A stretch of 6,831 nucleotides of DNA from Acidobacteriota bacterium (GTDB lineage: Bacteria > Acidobacteriota > Terriglobia > Terriglobales > Acidobacteriaceae): NCBI GenBank assembly GCA_003225655.1, contig QIAW01000496.1:1-6831 (forward strand), written 5' to 3'. The position numbers and the translations under genes were made by a program. Numbering within the stretch: the first letter of the stretch is position 1; each line of letters opens with the position of its first letter. Below, one piece after another: positions 5,162-6,831 of this stretch. The notes under the pieces are model-generated. The model was not told where the DNA came from, did no database searches, and saw nothing but the letters and a program-made list of their open reading frames with translations.

Positions 5162-5929
5162 CTATCCGAATAACACCGCTGGACCTACCTTGAATATTAG
5201 GACATAGAGCGCATACCAGGCAAAGACCACAGCGATGGCGGTGGACTTTTTTATTTTGCTCACGCAGGCGAACCCAATGCCGGTGAGCACGATTACCCAG
5301 ATCGAAAATACATCAACCGCCGCAGCTAGCGCATGCAAAGTGGGATGAGCGCCGATATCAACGAAGTATCCTAAGTTGCTGGCCACCGGGTTCTCAAAGG
5401 TAAAACCTTCCGGATCAGCTCCCGCATACAGAGCAACGACCGCCAATACCGACTTAATTATCATCGGCAATTGCGCATAGATGGCGATTGCGAGCGAAGT
5501 GCCAAATGGAACCTCAGCCCCCAGGCCGAAGTTAAAGCTCCCCATCAGCACAGCAGCGATAATCAGGGAGATCAACAGGGCGACCAAGGGGACGACGAAC
5601 AATATGACCTTCGTAACCATTACGCTCATTTCCATCGCACGCGCGCGCTGCTCGGCAGGCATTTGAGCCATGCGCTCCTGCGCTTTGGCATTCAAACGCA
5701 TCTGGTTTTCTGTGGCCTGCCGCAAGCCGACCTTTTGAGCTACCGCTCCTATAAATGCATAACTTACAACCGCCAACAGCAGCCAAGGAACAAACCAGCT
5801 TGCTTTGCGTTTCAAGTCGGTGAAAGTCTTCGAGGGGGCGATGAAAACGTTGATAAGGCGTTCACCTTCAGAAAGTGCCGGTGAACTCTCCGCGGATGGG
5901 GCAGGAACAGGCATTGCCGGTGTGCTCAT
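5162..5929 (-). CDS. Yip1-family multipass membrane protein
   Basis: A 255-residue integral membrane protein. An N-terminal Pro/Ala/Ser-rich cytoplasmic lead (1-18) precedes the motif SEGERLINVFIAPSKTFTDLKR (20-41), typical of bacterial Yip1-domain proteins, in which an F..P..tF..l stretch precedes the first membrane helix. About five hydrophobic helices follow: 45-64, 108-130, 146-168, 206-224 and 230-249. A charged, Gln/Met-rich loop of about 40 residues (65-105) separates helices 1 and 2. No catalytic motif is present, and function in bacteria is unknown. The start at 5929 is supported by GGAG 7 nt before the ATG. The gene lies 59 bp downstream of the DUF488 gene on the same strand and may share its transcript. 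It converges with the lipocalin-like gene, with 54 bp between the stops. Confidence 0.82.
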   Translation of the reverse strand: MSTPAMPVPAPSAESSPALSEGERLINVFIAPSKTFTDLKRKASWFVPWLLLAVVSYAFIGAVAQKVGLRQATENQMRLNAKAQERMAQMPAEQRARAMEMSVMVTKVILFVVPLVALLISLIIAAVLMGSFNFGLGAEVPFGTSLAIAIYAQLPMIIKSVLAVVALYAGADPEGFTFENPVASNLGYFVDIGAHPTLHALAAAVDVFSIWVIVLTGIGFACVSKIKKSTAIAVVFAWYALYVLIFKVGPAVLFG

Positions 5930-5988
5930 GGGGATTCTCCAATGGATTGATTTCTCCGGATGTTAGCATACCAGCCAGAAAATTCCAC

Positions 5989-6417
5989 TTATCCCCGCGG
6001 CATACGGGCGCGTGCCCGGGCTGCCGCTACTCGTCCCGGTCCGGAACTCGATGGCGGCTTGCGCATGCCCTGCAGCAAATCGCGCAGCACGACCGCGTTG
6101 TTGTGGGCTTCATCTTTGGCTGCATACACCAGGGTCACGGTCTGGTTGTTGCGTGCAATCTCGTAAAGCTGTTCCAGGGCCTGGGAAGCGGCGGGGCCGG
6201 CAATCTCGTTGAGATAGCGCTTGCGAAAAACCGCAAAATACTTGGGGCGGTCATGGAACCAGCGGCGCAATTCATGCGATGGGGCCAAATCCTTGAGCCA
6301 AACATCGATGCGGGCGCCGGCTTTCTTCAGCCCACGCGGCCACAGGCGGTCTACAAGCACACGCTCTCCATCGCTGAGCGAGGGCGGCTCATAAGCACGT
6401 TTGATCTCGATGGGCAT
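5989..6417 (-). CDS. DUF488 family protein
   Basis: A 142-residue cytoplasmic protein with the conserved blocks of the DUF488 family: IKRAYEPPS (5-13), RVLVDRLWPRGL (19-30), WLKDLAPS (40-47), ELRRWFHDRP (49-58), F..FRKRYLNEI (61-72) and LVYAAKDEAHNNAVVL (96-111). The family is widespread and has no settled function. The core ends near residue 116; a 26-residue tail rich in Arg, Ala, Pro and Ser follows (GMRKPP to ARARARMPRG), beyond the usual length of about 115-125. The start at 6417 has GGAGG 9 nt upstream; an in-frame ATG at 6423, only 3 nt from GGAGG, would add two residues and is less likely. The gene is divergent from the cytochrome gene, 64 bp between starts, and 59 bp upstream of the Yip1-family gene. 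Confidence 0.9.
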   Translation of the reverse strand: MPIEIKRAYEPPSLSDGERVLVDRLWPRGLKKAGARIDVWLKDLAPSHELRRWFHDRPKYFAVFRKRYLNEIAGPAASQALEQLYEIARNNQTVTLVYAAKDEAHNNAVVLRDLLQGMRKPPSSSGPGRVAAARARARMPRG

Positions 6418-6441
6418 CAGCATCTGCCTCCGAAGGCGGCT

Positions 6442-6470
6442 TTGCAAAATTCGCAGCTTCTCAACATAAT
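6442..6470 (+). promoter_or_regulatory. Candidate sigma70-type promoter of the cytochrome c gene
   Basis: TTGCAA (6442-6447, 4/6), a 17-bp spacer and CATAAT (6465-6470, 5/6) make the best-spaced promoter in the window. The expected start of transcription, about 6476-6478, lies only 4-6 nt before the TTG taken as start codon. It lies in the 64-bp gap shared with the divergent DUF488 gene, whose Shine-Dalgarno and start are at 6417-6433. Confidence 0.5.
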
Positions 6471-6481
6471 AAAATAAACAT

Positions 6482-6831
6482 TTGTCCCTATTCCAGAAAA
6501 CCCGTGCGCTGCCGGGCGGCCTTGCCGCTCAGCTCTCTATCTGGGGCATCGCCTTGCTGCTTTGTGTTCTCCTTGCCGCCATGGGGTGCCATTCCTCATC
6601 AGATGCCGATCGCCATGCCTTGACCCCGCAGGAAGAGCGCGGCAAGGTCATTTATGACGCGCGCTGCGTCACCTGTCACGACCCCTACTCCACCAGTGGG
6701 CGCCAGGGGCCGGGACTGAAGGGTGTCTTCCGCAAGCAGTCTCTGCCCAGCGGAGCCCCCGCCAATGATGACCGTGCCCGCGATGCCATCATGCTAGGCC
6801 GCCGCAATATGCCGGGATTCCAATATGCACT
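6482..6831 (+). CDS. c-type cytochrome, probable lipoprotein, N-terminal part
   Basis: The frame stays open from 6473 to the right edge; 116 codons are visible and the 3' end is missing. Residues 7-36 are a lipoprotein signal: basic start (QKTR), hydrophobic core IWGIALLLCVLLAA and a lipobox-like AAMGC with Cys36. The mature part begins with a Ser/Asp-rich spacer, then EERGKVIYDARCVTCH containing the heme c attachment motif CVTCH (62-66), and GRQGPGLKGVF (73-83) as in class I cytochromes. LGRRNMPGF (105-113) supplies Met110 as the likely distal heme ligand. It should be a membrane-tethered periplasmic electron carrier. TTG at 6482 is chosen because the first in-frame ATG (6581) would remove the signal peptide; no Shine-Dalgarno precedes it. 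The redox partner cannot be inferred. Confidence 0.85.
   Translation, partial: MSLFQKTRALPGGLAAQLSIWGIALLLCVLLAAMGCHSSSDADRHALTPQEERGKVIYDARCVTCHDPYSTSGRQGPGLKGVFRKQSLPSGAPANDDRARDAIMLGRRNMPGFQYA

Noticed and set aside
5875..6477. 200-codon + strand frame antisense to the DUF488 gene
   Set aside because: It covers a clear DUF488 gene with a good ribosome site and has no recognisable domain.
1..6831. Defence system, mobile element, CRISPR, tRNA or riboswitch
   Set aside because: No transposase, integrase, nuclease or toxin-antitoxin signature, no regularly spaced direct repeats and no tRNA-like cloverleaf were seen on either strand.

Overview
This window is a stretch of GC-rich bacterial chromosome carrying ten protein genes, two of them cut by the window edges. 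No RNA gene, insertion sequence, prophage, CRISPR array or defence system is visible. Gene density, clear Shine-Dalgarno sequences on several genes, a lipoprotein-type cytochrome c and the linkage of a deoxynucleoside kinase with panB and panC fit a Gram-negative environmental bacterium. My best guess is an Acidobacteriota (Terriglobia-like) genome. That is inference from gene content and from the style of the intergenic palindromes; no marker gene proves it.

Layout. Positions 3-140 (+) hold the last 45 codons of a probable DNA-3-methyladenine glycosylase. It meets a DUF3291 gene (137-637, -) tail to tail, and their two TAG stops share one CTAG. The DUF3291 gene ends a same-strand series read right to left: deoxynucleoside kinase (2857-3519), panB (1720-2619), panC (687-1553), DUF3291 (137-637). 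The gaps are 237, 166 and 49 bp. From about 3520 to 3696 there is a divergent regulatory region, followed by a NodB-type polysaccharide deacetylase (3697-4407, +) and a secreted lipocalin-like protein (4520-5107, +). A Yip1-family membrane protein (5162-5929, -) and a DUF488 protein (5989-6417, -) form a second leftward pair. A divergent promoter region then leads into a c-type cytochrome lipoprotein (6482 to the right edge, +).

Function. PanB and PanC catalyse the ketopantoate-forming and pantothenate-forming steps of vitamin B5/CoA synthesis. The aspartate decarboxylase panD, the ketopantoate reductase panE and the rest of CoA synthesis are not in the window. The kinase is a nucleotide-salvage enzyme. 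The other genes are cell-envelope, respiratory or uncharacterised functions with no obvious shared pathway.

The least ordinary features are non-coding: three palindromes packed between panB and panC, a degenerate seven-unit heptanucleotide array just upstream of panB, and two rightward genes whose best promoters lie almost on the start codon (possible leaderless mRNAs). I see no convincing undescribed multi-gene system.
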